A stretch of 64,000 bases of DNA from Enterococcus avium ATCC 14025. GTDB taxonomy: Bacteria; Bacillota; Bacilli; Lactobacillales; Enterococcaceae. A program made the translations under genes and the position numbers. The notes under the pieces were generated by a model. It was given only the letters and a program-made list of their open reading frames with translations, was not told the origin of the DNA and searched no databases. Below are positions 17,042-27,288 of this stretch, piece after piece. The DNA lies in the NCBI RefSeq assembly GCF_000406965.1, contig NZ_KE136367.1, positions 37,822 through 101,821 of the forward strand. Reading direction: 5' to 3'. Position 1 is the stretch's first letter. Every line of letters starts with the position of its first letter.

Positions 17042-19597
17042 TTAAATCCGTTTTTGTAACTCGTATAGGAAGTTTAATGCTTCCATCGGGTTCATTTCAA
17101 GTAGATTGGCTTTCTTGATACTGTCGACTACACCAAGTTCAGCAGTTGACACCTCGCTAAATAACGAAAGCTGCTCGGTTTCTTCAACAATCTCCGCATT
17201 TTTTTGCACAGGCGCATCAGATTCTAAAGCGGATAGAATCGTCGCTGCGCGAGAAAGCAGATCGGTGGGCATCCCAGCGATTTTCGCGACATGAATCCCG
17301 TAGCTTTTATCTGCGGGTCCATCCATCAGCTTGTGCAGGAAGACGACTTCGCCGTTTTGCTCGACCGCGCCAACGTGAACATTTTTTAATTGAGGCAGGC
17401 TTTCTTCTAACACCGTCAACTCATGATAGTGGGTTGAAAATAGCGTTTTGGCCTTCACATTTTTATGGATATATTCAATAATCGCTTGTGCTAACGCCAT
17501 CCCATCATACGTCGCTGTTCCCCGTCCTAATTCATCGAATAAAATCAAGCTGTTTGGTGTCGCGTGACGCAGTGCCTGATTGGCCTCCATCATTTCCACC
17601 ATAAATGTCGATTGGCCGGCGATTAAGTCATCGCTGGCACCGATGCGGGTAAAGATTTGATCGAAAATCGGCAGTTCGGCACTTTCCGCTGGAACAAAAC
17701 AGCCCATTTGCGCCATAATTACTGTCAAAGCAAGCTGACGCATGTAGGTGCTTTTACCGGACATATTCGGTCCAGTAATCAGCAGGAGCATCTCATCAGG
17801 ACTCATGTGAACACTATTTGGAATATATTCCTGATGTCCCAGAACCTTTTCCACGACCGGATGGCGACCTTCTTTGATTTGCAGGTTATGTGTCCCAACC
17901 TCCATCGTCGGCTGTACATACTGATAACGTTCACTGACAGTCGCAAAGCTTTGCAAGACATCTGTCGCACTCAAGCTTTTTGCAAGTTTCTGCAAGCGGG
18001 TAATGGCCTTTTTAACTTCATTGCGAACTTCTAGGAAGAGGTTATATTCTAGCGCAACAGATTTTTCTTCGGCTTCCAAAATCAAGGTCTCTAATTTCTT
18101 CAATTCTGGCGTAATAAAGCGTTCCGCATTGGTTAAAGTCTGTTTCCGTTCATATTTGCCCTCTTCTAAGTTAGCAAGATTGGATTTCGTAATTTCAATG
18201 TAATAACCAAATACGCGATTGTAGCCGACTTTTAGTGTTTTAATTCCAGTAGCTTCACGTTCACGTGCTTCTAATTCTGCCAACCACGTTTTCCCGTTGG
18301 TCATAGCCTCACGGTACTGATCCAACTGCTCGTTGTAGCCATCCTTAATGACATTGCCTTCAGTAATTTGCAGCGGCGCTTCGTCCTTGATCGCTTTTTC
18401 AATCAAATCCACTAAATCATCCATTGGTTCCATATCCACCAATAAATCATTCCACTCGCCTTGGTTGATGCCAGTCAATAACTGACGGATCTGGGGTACC
18501 TGCATCAAAGAAGTTTTCAATTGGATCAGATCACGGCCATTGACATTGCCAAAGGCCACTCGACCAGCTAAACGTTCCAGATCGTAAACCTTTGTGAGGG
18601 ATTCATTCAGATCCATCCGTTCAAAATAAGCATTCAATAAGGAAGAAACCATCGCTTGACGTGCGTTGATCTGACGCTTTTGGATCAATGGACGATCAAT
18701 CCATTGCTTCAATAATCGACCGCCCATCGCGGTTTTTGTTTCATCCAACAGCCACAAAAGAGTGCCCTGCTTTTTGCCTGTTCGAATCGAACGAGTCAAT
18801 TCCAAGTTGGTTTTTGAGAAATAGTCCAGCTTCAAGAAATGCTCCGGCTGGTATTCTTCTGCTTTTTGGATATGGCCTAAGCTGCGTTTTTGTGTGACAG
18901 ATAAATACGTCAGTAGTTTGCCAGTCGCTTCTTTTTCTAATTCATCTGTGATATCGGCGGTCAGAAAGCTGAATTCCGCATTGTCCTCGATCGTTTCCTG
19001 CCTTGAAAAGACCAAGCCAAGTCGTTCCGCAAGATTTTTCTGCAAACCTTCAGGGATTTCACTGCCTAAAACAATTTCTTTTGTTTGTAAAGCCGTCGCT
19101 TCATTCATTACGGCTTCTTCATCATGCAGTAGCGCTGTTTTTAATTCACCGGTTGAAAGATCAACGTAAGCAAAACCGAACTTGTCTTTGACTTGGGTAA
19201 CAGCAGTCAGAAAATTATTGGCTTTGGCTTCGATACCTTTGCCTTCCATCAGTGTTCCTGGTGTGATCAATTGGACAACTTCCCGTTTGACCATGCCCTT
19301 TACCTGCTTCGGGTCTTCCATTTGTTCACAAATAGCAACCTTGTAGCCCTGTTCGACTAAGGTGTCGATATAGCCCTGAGCAGAATGATGCGGTACGCCG
19401 CACATGGGGATCGGGTCGTCTGCATTCCGATTTCTACTGGTCAAGGTCAGCTCTAACAACTGCGAAACCTTGATCGCGTCTTCGTTGAAGAGTTCATAAA
19501 AATCCCCTAATCGGTAAAATAAAAAGGCGTCTTTATATTGGTCCTTGATCGCCAAATATTGTTCCATCATTGGTGTGTTCTTCGTTTTTTGAGGCAT
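17042..19597 (-). CDS. mutS: DNA mismatch recognition protein MutS
   Basis: The 851-residue protein has the mismatch-reading Phe-x-Glu motif near the N terminus (FYELF within [13 protein letters not shown]), the Walker [10 protein letters not shown], Walker [12 protein letters not shown] and the C-terminal helix-turn-helix dimer region. Length and motifs are those of MutS1, not MutS2. The gene overlaps the stop of ricA by one base and leads into mutL, giving the order ymdB-ricA-mutS-mutL-maf. Confidence 0.98.
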   Translation of the reverse strand: MPQKTKNTPMMEQYLAIKDQYKDAFLFYRLGDFYELFNEDAIKVSQLLELTLTSRNRNADDPIPMCGVPHHSAQGYIDTLVEQGYKVAICEQMEDPKQVKGMVKREVVQLITPGTLMEGKGIEAKANNFLTAVTQVKDKFGFAYVDLSTGELKTALLHDEEAVMNEATALQTKEIVLGSEIPEGLQKNLAERLGLVFSRQETIEDNAEFSFLTADITDELEKEATGKLLTYLSVTQKRSLGHIQKAEEYQPEHFLKLDYFSKTNLELTRSIRTGKKQGTLLWLLDETKTAMGGRLLKQWIDRPLIQKRQINARQAMVSSLLNAYFERMDLNESLTKVYDLERLAGRVAFGNVNGRDLIQLKTSLMQVPQIRQLLTGINQGEWNDLLVDMEPMDDLVDLIEKAIKDEAPLQITEGNVIKDGYNEQLDQYREAMTNGKTWLAELEAREREATGIKTLKVGYNRVFGYYIEITKSNLANLEEGKYERKQTLTNAERFITPELKKLETLILEAEEKSVALEYNLFLEVRNEVKKAITRLQKLAKSLSATDVLQSFATVSERYQYVQPTMEVGTHNLQIKEGRHPVVEKVLGHQEYIPNSVHMSPDEMLLLITGPNMSGKSTYMRQLALTVIMAQMGCFVPAESAELPIFDQIFTRIGASDDLIAGQSTFMVEMMEANQALRHATPNSLILFDELGRGTATYDGMALAQAIIEYIHKNVKAKTLFSTHYHELTVLEESLPQLKNVHVGAVEQNGEVVFLHKLMDGPADKSYGIHVAKIAGMPTDLLSRAATILSALESDAPVQKNAEIVEETEQLSLFSEVSTAELGVVDSIKKANLLEMNPMEALNFLYELQKRI

Positions 19598-19983
19598 TAT
19601 TGCGCTCCCTCCCCTGTAACTTCATCTGCTTCTAAGGCTGCATTGACTTCTTTTTGGATCATTGTGGTCAGATGCTGAAGCAGATCATTGGCTTCATAAA
19701 GTTGTTCACGATAGGCGATTACTAACGGATGCTGATCAAACTCCTTAGTCAGACGATCCGCTTCTTTCATTGCTTCCCGTTCGGCTTCTGGTTTGCCATA
19801 ATGAGCAAACTGAACCGCGTCTTTTTGTGCAGCTTTGATGCCTTCTTCCAATTGCTGAAGCGTGTCGTTTTCCGCTACTCGCTTTTGAAGCTGCTGGAAA
19901 CGAGTGATCACTTCATTTTCACCTAATAATGCTGTTAAATGAGATAAAGCCGCTTCGACGGCGGCTTCATTTGTTAAATTCAT
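19597..19983 (-). CDS. ricA: YlbF/YmcA-family regulator RicA
   Basis: This 128-residue all-helical protein belongs to the YlbF/YmcA (RicF/RicA) family; the [18 protein letters not shown] stretch is typical. In Bacillus subtilis RicA, RicF and RicT act as an RNase Y specificity complex. The cysteines that bind Fe-S clusters in the Bacillus complex are not present here. The position between ymdB and mutS matches the Bacillus gene order. Its stop overlaps the mutS start by one base. Confidence 0.85.
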   Translation of the reverse strand: MNLTNEAAVEAALSHLTALLGENEVITRFQQLQKRVAENDTLQQLEEGIKAAQKDAVQFAHYGKPEAEREAMKEADRLTKEFDQHPLVIAYREQLYEANDLLQHLTTMIQKEVNAALEADEVTGEGAQ

Positions 19984-19998
19984 TTTATCCCTCTGCTT

Positions 19999-20793
19999 CT
20001 ATTCTCTAAATGGACGATCTTCATTGATTAAGATCGTTTCGATTTTTTGTCCATGACCATTTTTGTCAATATCAATCACACAAGCGGACAATACGGTGCG
20101 CCCTTCTTCAATCACTTCAAACCGTTGCGGCAATGCCGTTAAAAACTTTTCAATGATCGGTTCCTTTTTCATGCCTAAAATGCCATCATATGGACCGGTC
20201 ATCCCGACGTCGGTCAGATATGCCGTCCCTTTTGGTAAAATACGGCCATCATTGGTTTGGACATGGGTATGGGTTCCAACTACAGCTGAAACGCGTCCGT
20301 CCGCAAACCAACCCATCGCTTGCTTTTCGCTGGTGGTTTCGCCATGAAAATCTACAAAGATATACGGTGTACGTTTTTGCGCCTCCGTAATCAGCTGATC
20401 AGCAATGCGGAAAGGATCATCCAAATCGGTCATAAATGAACGCGCCTGCAAGTTGATGATCGCCAGCTCCAACTCATTCACCTTCACATATAAATGGCCT
20501 TTACCTGGTACGCCTTCTGGAAAATTTGCTGGTCGGATCATTTTTTTCGCGTCAGCGATAAAGTCAAAAATCGCTTTATTATCCCACGTATGGTTCCCCA
20601 TGGTAACTACATCGACCCCATCTTGCAAAAATTTCTTATAGATTTTTTCTGTAATGCCACGGCCTGCCGCCGCATTTTCACCGTTAACGATCGTCAACTG
20701 TGGATGGTATTTTTTCTTTAAACGCGGTAAATAGTCACTCAACATCTGCCGACCTAATGAACCAACAACATCCCCAATGAATAGTAAGCGCAC
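19999..20793 (-). CDS. ymdB: YmdB-family metallophosphoesterase
   Basis: The 264-residue protein carries calcineurin-type metal motifs: FIGDVVGSLGR, NGENAAAGRG, MGNHTWDN, VDFHGETTSEK and GTHTHVQTND. YmdB is a cAMP and 2',3'-cyclic nucleotide phosphodiesterase that affects motility and biofilm switching in Bacillus. The start is GTG at 20793 after GAAGGGG. It heads the ricA-mutSL cluster; in Bacillus the upstream neighbour is rny, which is absent here. Confidence 0.94.
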   Translation of the reverse strand: MRLLFIGDVVGSLGRQMLSDYLPRLKKKYHPQLTIVNGENAAAGRGITEKIYKKFLQDGVDVVTMGNHTWDNKAIFDFIADAKKMIRPANFPEGVPGKGHLYVKVNELELAIINLQARSFMTDLDDPFRIADQLITEAQKRTPYIFVDFHGETTSEKQAMGWFADGRVSAVVGTHTHVQTNDGRILPKGTAYLTDVGMTGPYDGILGMKKEPIIEKFLTALPQRFEVIEEGRTVLSACVIDIDKNGHGQKIETILINEDRPFRE

Positions 20794-20885
20794 TTTTTTT
20801 CCCCTTCTCTAGTTAAGCATCTTGTCTTATTATAGTTGTTTTTGCTTGAAAATAAAAGATTCCATTCGACTTGCTGTAAGCAATT

Positions 20886-20932
20886 TAAAAATAAAAAAAC
20901 TACGAGCAGCAACGCACTCGCAGTTTTTCATT
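20886..20932 (-). terminator. Terminator after the TcaA-like gene
   Basis: AACTGCGAG pairs with CTCGTAGTT around a 10-base loop and is followed by seven T on the minus strand, just beyond the stop at 20934. Confidence 0.8.
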
Positions 20933-20933
20933 A

Positions 20934-22010
20934 TTAAACAACCTCAACCGTATCGTCTTTATCCCAATGTGCCTTCTGCTCGCTTTTTGCACGATAGCTT
21001 TGAACATGCTCCCAATTCTTAGGGTCCTGTTGGTAGGTACTGAAATCCAAATCATCGACTAGCCATTTTTTCTGTTCCTCATCATAAACAAGGCTCGCGA
21101 TTGCGTTTTGTGCATCCGTCGTCAATGCCTCATCAATCCCAACTTCCTCGACTAATTGCATCGAACGCTTGAGATCGATATAGACATCGAATTGAGCTTT
21201 TGTTTGTCCTGTATTCACCGAAATTGAATCGCAATTGAGCTTGATTGACTGAAATTGCTGGTCAAAGCTTTTCAAGTAAGGCTTTAGTTCTGCAAAACTC
21301 AATTGCAGCTTTTCCTTATGTGATTTAGAAGCGATTAGCTGCGAAACATTCAAACCATCGCGAATTCCTTGATTGAAGGAATCAAAATAATTGACGACTG
21401 ATGCTAGTAGATGCTTTTGGAACCCTTGATTGTTCTCATACAGGCTATTCTCTTTCACTGTCAGCCGCTGATCCTCTGCTTTGAGATCAACCTGCTCTTG
21501 AACCTTTTTTGAGCCAAATTTCGGATGCGCCATTTCATAGGTTACGTTGTATGTTCCTGGTAAAAAAGGACCATAAGTATATTTATTCCAGTCCTCAACG
21601 AAATCTCCAGAAACCTCCTGTGCTTGGATCGTGGTTCGAAGATCGGTACCTTTAGGCAATTCTACAATAAGAAATCGTGCATTTGGATAGATTTTAGCTG
21701 GCTTTAAAAAGGAAGCTCCCTCTTCAATCGAAAAATATTCATCCTTTTTTAAAAGCTTAGTGATCTGCTTTTTTTTCAGCTTTTTTACCTGCTGTTGAAA
21801 AAGAACTTGTGCGTCTTTGCTGATTTTTTTCTTATTTGAGTAGCTAGGCATGTACCGCTTGATTAACGTCTCATCATTTTCAATCAGTGCAGTCGCTAAA
21901 CGATCCACCGTAGCATCTACACTATTTTTATATCTAGAATAGCTGACAAAGCTGAATAGGATCACGATGACTAATACGATCGTTGCCAGCATTCCAGTCT
22001 TTTTAGTCAT
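20934..22010 (-). CDS. TcaA-like membrane-anchored extracellular protein
   Basis: One N-terminal membrane segment (about residues 7-27) is followed by a long extracellular part. The region PFLPGTYNVTYEMAHPKFGSKK resembles the middle domain of TcaA/YvbJ proteins, and the C-terminal 130 residues look like an NTF2-like domain. Unlike many TcaA proteins there is no N-terminal zinc ribbon. In staphylococci TcaA affects teicoplanin sensitivity; no such role can be claimed here. The gene overlaps the upstream lipoprotein gene by 8 bases, so they form an operon. Confidence 0.7.
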   Translation of the reverse strand: MTKKTGMLATIVLVIVILFSFVSYSRYKNSVDATVDRLATALIENDETLIKRYMPSYSNKKKISKDAQVLFQQQVKKLKKKQITKLLKKDEYFSIEEGASFLKPAKIYPNARFLIVELPKGTDLRTTIQAQEVSGDFVEDWNKYTYGPFLPGTYNVTYEMAHPKFGSKKVQEQVDLKAEDQRLTVKENSLYENNQGFQKHLLASVVNYFDSFNQGIRDGLNVSQLIASKSHKEKLQLSFAELKPYLKSFDQQFQSIKLNCDSISVNTGQTKAQFDVYIDLKRSMQLVEEVGIDEALTTDAQNAIASLVYDEEQKKWLVDDLDFSTYQQDPKNWEHVQSYRAKSEQKAHWDKDDTVEVV

Positions 22011-23121
22011 TAAGCCCGCCTCTGAAGGCCTCTTTCATTGATTTGAAATGATAATTTCGACTTTCATTTGCGGAATTGATCTCCCACTTACCGTCTTTTT
22101 TCTCTAACTTCACCTGATAACCTTCACCATTCATATTTTCATCGGTGTTGATTGGTGCTTCATTGATCTTTCCAGGCAATTCCTGCAATAAATATTTTTC
22201 TGCATCTCGACGCACACTAGTATAATCAGTGTATTTACCTTCATTCTCTTCTACGAATTTGTCTATGATTGATTCGGTATCAACATCATCCAAAAAGACC
22301 ATTTCTGGACGTACGTAGATGACTGCTGATTCTGGGAAGAATTCTTTAAAGCTGTAAGTTACCTTGCCCTTTTCAGCATTGGTCTGTTGAAGTTGAGTTA
22401 TAACCTTTTCCAACTCTGCTGTTGAAGGATCATAGTTTGTAAAATCTTCCTTCAAGCTATTGACGCTGTCTTCTTTAAAGGTTTTGCTTTCCGCTTCTAG
22501 ATCATTGGCTAACTCAAGTTTCCCTGCCGCCTTCTTATCTTCTTCTTTCACTTCGTCAGAATTATAAAAGACTTTCGTTATATATTGACTTACCAGCGCT
22601 TGTACCGCCTTGGTGTCGTCATTGTATTTTTTTGTATCAAGCTTCAGCTCGATGCTTTCATCCTTCTCGTCTTCAGAATAGTACATAGCTTCATAATGTA
22701 GATCATATTTTGCATCTTTTTTGACTTCAAATACCAATGGCTCAGTAAAGCTCTTATCCTCAGATAGGCTCTCATTACTCATAACTTTAAAGTTATCATT
22801 GGAATCATAAACGTGCTCTGAAGAAACCTTCTTCCCATCTTCATCGTACAAAGCGAAATCGTTAGAAGAAACATCCAATTTCTCTTTTGACTTATTTTTG
22901 ACTTTAATATCCAGTGCTAGGAAGCCTGTCTCATCATCAACCTTTTTCCCATCAGGTATGATGTAGCTGCCTCCTTCAATGCTCATTTCAACTTTTGATG
23001 TTTGGGCTGTATTTTCCTTCTCATTCGCTTTTTTTGTGTCGCCACCGCCGGAGCAGGCAGTCAATGTTACTAATAGACTACTCAATAAAATCAACCCACT
23101 AAATCCCCTAATTTTTTTCAT
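22003..23121 (-). CDS. Lipoprotein with DUF4352- and DUF5105-like domains
   Basis: A signal peptide ends in the lipobox LTAC (Cys about residue 23 of the chosen start), followed by a Gly/charged linker. Residues about 40-150 form an immunoglobulin-like DUF4352-type domain (FLALDIKVKNKSKEKLDVSS), and the C-terminal half resembles DUF5105 regions of Firmicutes lipoproteins. ATG at 23121 follows GGGAGG at a normal distance; the ATG at 23145 lacks a site. Function unknown. It is very rich in Lys, Glu and Asp. Confidence 0.75.
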   Translation of the reverse strand: MKKIRGFSGLILLSSLLVTLTACSGGGDTKKANEKENTAQTSKVEMSIEGGSYIIPDGKKVDDETGFLALDIKVKNKSKEKLDVSSNDFALYDEDGKKVSSEHVYDSNDNFKVMSNESLSEDKSFTEPLVFEVKKDAKYDLHYEAMYYSEDEKDESIELKLDTKKYNDDTKAVQALVSQYITKVFYNSDEVKEEDKKAAGKLELANDLEAESKTFKEDSVNSLKEDFTNYDPSTAELEKVITQLQQTNAEKGKVTYSFKEFFPESAVIYVRPEMVFLDDVDTESIIDKFVEENEGKYTDYTSVRRDAEKYLLQELPGKINEAPINTDENMNGEGYQVKLEKKDGKWEINSANESRNYHFKSMKEAFRGGLND

Positions 23122-23442
23122 GCTTTTTCCTCCCATATGTTTCATTTTTGATTAATAAAAAAACGCGTATTACATATATGATAAACGGAATTAACCCTTT
23201 TCGTCAACATGATTAAAGAAATTAACAACACATCTAATAATATTAAAAAAACAAATAAAATTAATAGAAGAAATGTTAAAAAAAGAGCTAATAATATTTA
23301 TAACTATTTAATTTGTGATTTTTACTTTCTAGCTTTTCAAGCAATGAAGTCGTTCCTCTTCTGCTGCTTATTTATGCAATGACCTGTTAAATAATAAAGA
23401 AATGAATTCCTACTGTGTGTTTTTGTGAAGCGTTTGTCTTCT
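23122..23442. other. AT-rich intergenic region
   Basis: This stretch lies upstream of the lipoprotein gene and holds no credible coding frame. It is very rich in A and T and contains the promoter region of the lipoprotein operon, but no -35/-10 pair stands out. Confidence 0.6.
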
Positions 23443-23483
23443 AAAAAAAGAGGCTACGACAAAAGTAATTGTCATAGCCTCTA
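23443..23483 (-). terminator. Terminator after the Cof-type HAD gene
   Basis: AGAGGCTATGAC pairs with GTCGTAGCCTCT with one mismatch, followed by seven T on the minus strand. Confidence 0.88.
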
Positions 23484-23500
23484 GCAGTTTAAGTTTATTA

Positions 23501-24280
23501 TTAATGCACCAATTCTAATTGGCGTAGTGCTTTATAAATTCCATCTTGATCATTGGTGTCCGTCACGAGATTGGCGGCATCCTTAACATGATTGGCAGCA
23601 TTTCCCATTGCCACACCCGTTCCCGCCAAATTCAGCATTTCAATGTCGTTGTTGCCATCACCAAAGGTCACGATATTTTCTGGTTTGATCCCGACTTTTT
23701 TCGCTAAAGCTAAAATCGTTTGTGCCTTAGAACCAGGATTAGGAATGATATCAACACTATTCTCGTGCCAGCGAACCAAACGAAATTCTGGGAAAGCCGC
23801 TTCAAACTCCTCATCCATTGACTGATCATAAAAGGCACAGCCTTGGTATACTTCATGTTGAGAGAAATAATCTGGTTCATACTCTGGCGCCTGTTGTCCA
23901 AAAGAAGACATCGCATTGCGAACCTTTTCCTTGTCAAAATCAGTTACCCGCCCGAAAGAATCTAATCCGAAGAGCATAATGTCGATCTCTCGTTCCGTGG
24001 CAAAATCAATCATACGAGTCAACGCTTCACGATCCAGCGTATGCTTATACACCTGCTCATGATCTAAAAATCCTGCAGAACCATTGCAAATAATGTAATT
24101 CGTACAGCCTAACTGATGAATCACATCGCCAGCCAACAAGCGGGACCGTCCCGTCGCAATAGTCACTAAATGTCCAGCCTCACGCAATGCCTTCAACGCC
24201 TTCATCGTGCTTTCCAAAGGTTTTCTTTGGCTGCTCAACAAGGTACCATCAATGTCTAGTGCGATTAATTTTCTTTCCAA
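23501..24280 (-). CDS. Cof-type HAD-IIB phosphatase
   Basis: HAD motif I is LDIDGTLL, motif II VTIATGR, motif III Lys near GIKPENIV and motif IV FGDGNNDIEML, with the alpha/beta cap between II and III. This is the Cof/YidA sugar-phosphate phosphatase group; the substrate is unknown. The start is TTG at 24280 after GGAGAG. It follows the AlkD-like gene by three bases, so the pair is an operon. Confidence 0.92.
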   Translation of the reverse strand: MERKLIALDIDGTLLSSQRKPLESTMKALKALREAGHLVTIATGRSRLLAGDVIHQLGCTNYIICNGSAGFLDHEQVYKHTLDREALTRMIDFATEREIDIMLFGLDSFGRVTDFDKEKVRNAMSSFGQQAPEYEPDYFSQHEVYQGCAFYDQSMDEEFEAAFPEFRLVRWHENSVDIIPNPGSKAQTILALAKKVGIKPENIVTFGDGNNDIEMLNLAGTGVAMGNAANHVKDAANLVTDTNDQDGIYKALRQLELVH

Positions 24281-24283
24281 AAT

Positions 24284-24934
24284 TTATCTCTCCATTTTTA
24301 TGTATTTGCTGCCCTCACGTAGGGCTAACTTACTGAATGAATGCTGCTGTATAAAATCTCTTACCCAATCAGGATTCACCTTACTATAGTCACGCAATGC
24401 CCAGCCGATCGCCTTTTGGATGAAAAATTCATCTGTTGTTAGATCCGCTAAGATCGCTTGCGCCAACAATTCTGTATCGGTGCTTTCTTTAAACATCAAC
24501 TGTAAATTGATCGCTACACGCCGATACCAAAAATTCTCATGCTGATAGAAAAAACGATACACCTGCTCCAACTCTGCTGGATGCGCTAAAACCCACGTAG
24601 AAAACACCTTACGCCACGCATCAATACTGTCCCACCAAGTTTTTTCACCTAATAAAGGAAGCAATGCCGCCAGATCCGCTAGTGAAAAACGCAGAATGTT
24701 CTTTTGTGCCAAATCAATCGCGTAATACTGATATTCTCGTTCATTCATTCGATAGTTGCGAAAAATCTCTTGTATCAGTTCTTCGATTGATAACATGGTG
24801 CTTTCTTTTAAAAAGGGCCGTTCCAATAGTGCTCGCTGCGGCTTTTTGACTCCGCAAAAGGGAAAAAGATCCTTCATGTACCGAGCCATTGGTTCCGCAA
24901 TCTCGGGTTGATACGGAAAAATCAATGCGTTCAT
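24284..24934 (-). CDS. AlkD-like DNA alkylation repair protein
   Basis: The 216-residue HEAT-repeat protein contains FIQKAIGWALRDYSKVNPDW, the characteristic AlkD-family stretch, and the KTWWDSIDAW segment with the conserved Trp and Asp of the glycosylase pocket. AlkD removes N3- and N7-alkylated purines. Its SD (AATAAGGAG) is the end of a repeat element that lies directly upstream. Confidence 0.9.
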   Translation of the reverse strand: MNALIFPYQPEIAEPMARYMKDLFPFCGVKKPQRALLERPFLKESTMLSIEELIQEIFRNYRMNEREYQYYAIDLAQKNILRFSLADLAALLPLLGEKTWWDSIDAWRKVFSTWVLAHPAELEQVYRFFYQHENFWYRRVAINLQLMFKESTDTELLAQAILADLTTDEFFIQKAIGWALRDYSKVNPDWVRDFIQQHSFSKLALREGSKYIKMER

Positions 24935-24941
24935 CCTTAAT

Positions 24942-25160
24942 CTCCTTATTCGTTTTAAAGTAAGATTTTTTTCAAATAAAAAAATTAGGTCGATTCAAAT
25001 GCCGTATATCATTCAACTAATGCGTTTATCTACTATTTTACGAACTAGCTCGTAACTAAGTTCGAATTTTTCTAACGTAAGATTCTCGTACGCACACCAT
25101 TCTTCTAAATACGCTGAAGCGTAAAGAAAAACTGGCAAAGTTGTACTGACATCCTTCATT
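24942..25160 (-). repeat. SD-linked structured repeat upstream of the AlkD-like gene
   Basis: Read on the minus strand it begins AAGGATGTCAGTACAACTT and ends TTAGGTTAAAACGAATAAGGAG-like at the SD (the end lies at 24942). It holds the inner arms CATTCAACTAAT and AGTTGTACTG and a terminal A/T hairpin. The loop is longer than in other copies (219 bp in all). Confidence 0.75.
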
Positions 25161-25298
25161 GTAGAGAAGTTTCAGAGAATTTGCAAAAGCTTCTTACACT
25201 ATTCTGTTTCAATCTTTTCGCTGTCTTAGAAAAAAGCAATCGTTTTTTGCCAGCACCCAACAATTAACACATTTTTTTCAAAAAAGCAACACTTGAAC

Positions 25299-25328
25299 TT
25301 GACTCTGCCCGCTCTTTTCCGTTATACT
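25299..25328 (+). promoter_or_regulatory. rpsD promoter
   Basis: TTGACT at 25299-25304 and TATACT at 25323-25328 are separated by 18 bases. The structured rpsD leader begins directly after it. Confidence 0.8.
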
Positions 25329-25337
25329 GACGTTTGT

Positions 25338-25504
25338 GTAAAATAATGCAGCAGAAGAATAATAGCCCGTCCCCAGTTCGTTGCCAGTATTGGTTCAATT
25401 GTGTAACCGCGGCTGCGAAGGTGAAGATTGAAGAACGAACTACACGGATATGAATTTTTCAACGGATTATTTTACTCCAAAACAATTTATTGGAGGAATT
25501 TTTA
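25338..25504 (+). promoter_or_regulatory. Structured rpsD leader, probable S4 autoregulatory element
   Basis: GTAAAATAAT (25338-25347) pairs with ATTATTTTAC (25466-25475), and AGTTCGTT (25375-25382) with AACGAACT (25434-25441), nesting a GC-rich centre. The SD GGAGG follows. Firmicutes rpsD is known to be autoregulated by S4 binding its leader; the fold here fits, but binding is inferred. Confidence 0.7.
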
Positions 25505-26116
25505 ATGTCACGTTATACAGGACCATCATGGAAACAATCTCGTCGTCTTGGTATCTCATTATCAGGAACAGGTAAAGAATTAGCACGTCGTCCATACGCT
25601 CCAGGTCAACATGGACCAAACAGCCGTGGAAAGAAATCTGAATACGGCTTGCAAATGTCAGAAAAACAAAAATTACGTTTCATCTACGGATTAAACGAAC
25701 GTCAATTCCGTAACTTATTCGTACGCGCTAGCAAAATCAAAGAAGGTAAACATGGTGTTAACTTCATGATCTTACTAGAACGTCGTCTAGATAACGTTGT
25801 TTACCGTTTAGGTTTGGCTTCAACTCGTCGCCAAGCTCGTCAATTAGTAAACCACGGTCACGTAACTGTCGATGGCAAACGTGTTGACATCGCTTCTTAT
25901 GAAGTTGAAGTTGGCCAAGTTATCGGTATCCGTGAAAAATCTAAAAACATGGTTACAGTAAAAGAAGCAGTTGAATCAGCTGTTGGTCGTCCAGCTTTTG
26001 TTAGCTTCGACGATGAAAAATTAGAAGGTTCATTATCTCGTTTACCAGAACGTGATGAAATCAACCCAGAAATCGACGAATCATTAGTCGTTGAATTCTA
26101 CAACAAATTAATGTAA
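25505..26116 (+). CDS. rpsD: 30S ribosomal protein S4
   Basis: The protein begins [19 protein letters not shown] and has the S4 RNA-binding domain ([20 protein letters not shown]). ATG at 25505 follows GGAGGAATTTTTA; an in-frame ATG at 25490 precedes the SD and is rejected. Codon use is strongly biased, as expected for a ribosomal gene. The four-cysteine zinc knuckle of some S4 proteins is absent. Its final codons and terminator are duplicated 5,014 bp downstream. Confidence 0.98.
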   Translation: MSRYTGPSWKQSRRLGISLSGTGKELARRPYAPGQHGPNSRGKKSEYGLQMSEKQKLRFIYGLNERQFRNLFVRASKIKEGKHGVNFMILLERRLDNVVYRLGLASTRRQARQLVNHGHVTVDGKRVDIASYEVEVGQVIGIREKSKNMVTVKEAVESAVGRPAFVSFDDEKLEGSLSRLPERDEINPEIDESLVVEFYNKLM

Positions 26117-26174
26117 GACTTCTTACAGACAACAACACCCGCATCCTGATTGAGGATACGGGTGTTTTTTGTCT
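26094..26174 (+). repeat. Left 81-bp direct repeat (rpsD 3' end plus terminator)
   Basis: It covers the last rpsD codons, the stop and the terminator. It matches 31108-31188 with a single difference (A at 26158, G at 31172). The pair bounds the 5-kb sugar islet and looks like attachment-site or recombination repeats. Confidence 0.92.
26136..26172 (+). terminator. rpsD terminator
   Basis: ACACCCGCATCC pairs with GGATACGGGTGT around TGATTGA, followed by six T. There is one A-C mismatch in the stem, absent from the downstream copy. Confidence 0.88.
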
Positions 26175-26369
26175 GTAAATGCCGAAAATCGATTCGACTT
26201 AGTTGCTATCCGACATATTAATCCATTATAGTTTTAATACTTGAATAACCTAAACTTGTTCGTATGAAAAAAGATTGATCAGATTTTTATTTACAAGTAT
26301 TTATCGTGATTCAAATCGTGTACTTAATCCAGTCTTCTGGTTGAAATTGATTATAGATTTTTTAGTATC

Positions 26370-27260
26370 TTACTTTTTTGTTTGATAATTAATGAACGCA
26401 CCTATTAGATTGGCATCATTTGCAAATCTACATCGAGTTATCTCTGCATGCTTCAATCCTTTCGGCAAAGGAATGGTTTTAAAAAAAATAGCATAGTTTT
26501 GAATTATTGATTCTATAAAATAATCATCCTGACTTATTCCCCCACCAAGAACAATTTTTTCTGGCGAAAAGATAAACTGTAATGAAATTAAACTATTTAC
26601 TACGCAATTAATATACTCACCATAAATTTTATTAGCTTCAGAATTTCCTGATTTCACTATTTCCATCATTGATTCGCCTGTTAATTTTTCTAAATTCAAT
26701 TGTTGTTTCACTTTTTCAACTAATGACGGAACACTTAATTCATCACCTAAAAATTGTCTTCTACCATTTTCCAAATTCGAAGAAACCATAAGTGAAAATT
26801 CTCCTGCATACAAATTAGAACCTGAATAGATTTCACCGTTGATTATAATAGCTCCACCTACACCTGTACCTAAAATAAAAGCCAGACCATTTTTCACATT
26901 TCCAAGATTTCCAAATTGCATCTCTGCGAGCGCTGCGCATCGCGCATCATTCGCAACATGAATATTCATGGGAAAACTGTTCTGAAGAAGATCATAGAAA
27001 TTAATTCCATCTAAATAACGCAGAGAACCTCCGTGTGTAATATCACCCGTCGAACTATCCATAGTTCCAGGAAGGCTAAAAGATAATCCAACAATCGAGA
27101 ACTCTTGATTCAATTCTACTATTTTTTTGATTGAATTTAGAAAATCGTCAAGACAGGTTCTAGGGGTAACTACTTTCCCCTGTTTGAGTATTTCTACGCT
27201 TTCATTCATTACACCCCATTTGATGAATGTTCCACCTACATCTAGACTTAGAATATTCAA
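26370..27260 (-). CDS. ROK-family sugar kinase or regulator
   Basis: N-terminal LDVGGTFIKWGVM is the ROK phosphate-binding loop, VANDARCAALAE contains the catalytic Asp, and LGTGVGGAIIINGEIY is the second ATP motif. The usual ROK zinc cluster CxCGxxGC is missing; a short loop (LENGRRQFLGDEL) replaces it, as in BglK-type beta-glucoside kinases. There is no HTH, so it is a kinase rather than NagC-like repressor. It starts with TTG at 27260 after GGGAGAT. It is last in the islet operon; a role in phosphorylating free glucose or glucosides is inferred. Confidence 0.82.
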   Translation of the reverse strand: MNILSLDVGGTFIKWGVMNESVEILKQGKVVTPRTCLDDFLNSIKKIVELNQEFSIVGLSFSLPGTMDSSTGDITHGGSLRYLDGINFYDLLQNSFPMNIHVANDARCAALAEMQFGNLGNVKNGLAFILGTGVGGAIIINGEIYSGSNLYAGEFSLMVSSNLENGRRQFLGDELSVPSLVEKVKQQLNLEKLTGESMMEIVKSGNSEANKIYGEYINCVVNSLISLQFIFSPEKIVLGGGISQDDYFIESIIQNYAIFFKTIPLPKGLKHAEITRCRFANDANLIGAFINYQTKK

Positions 27261-27288
27261 TTGATATCTCCCAACTTTCAGTTATAGT

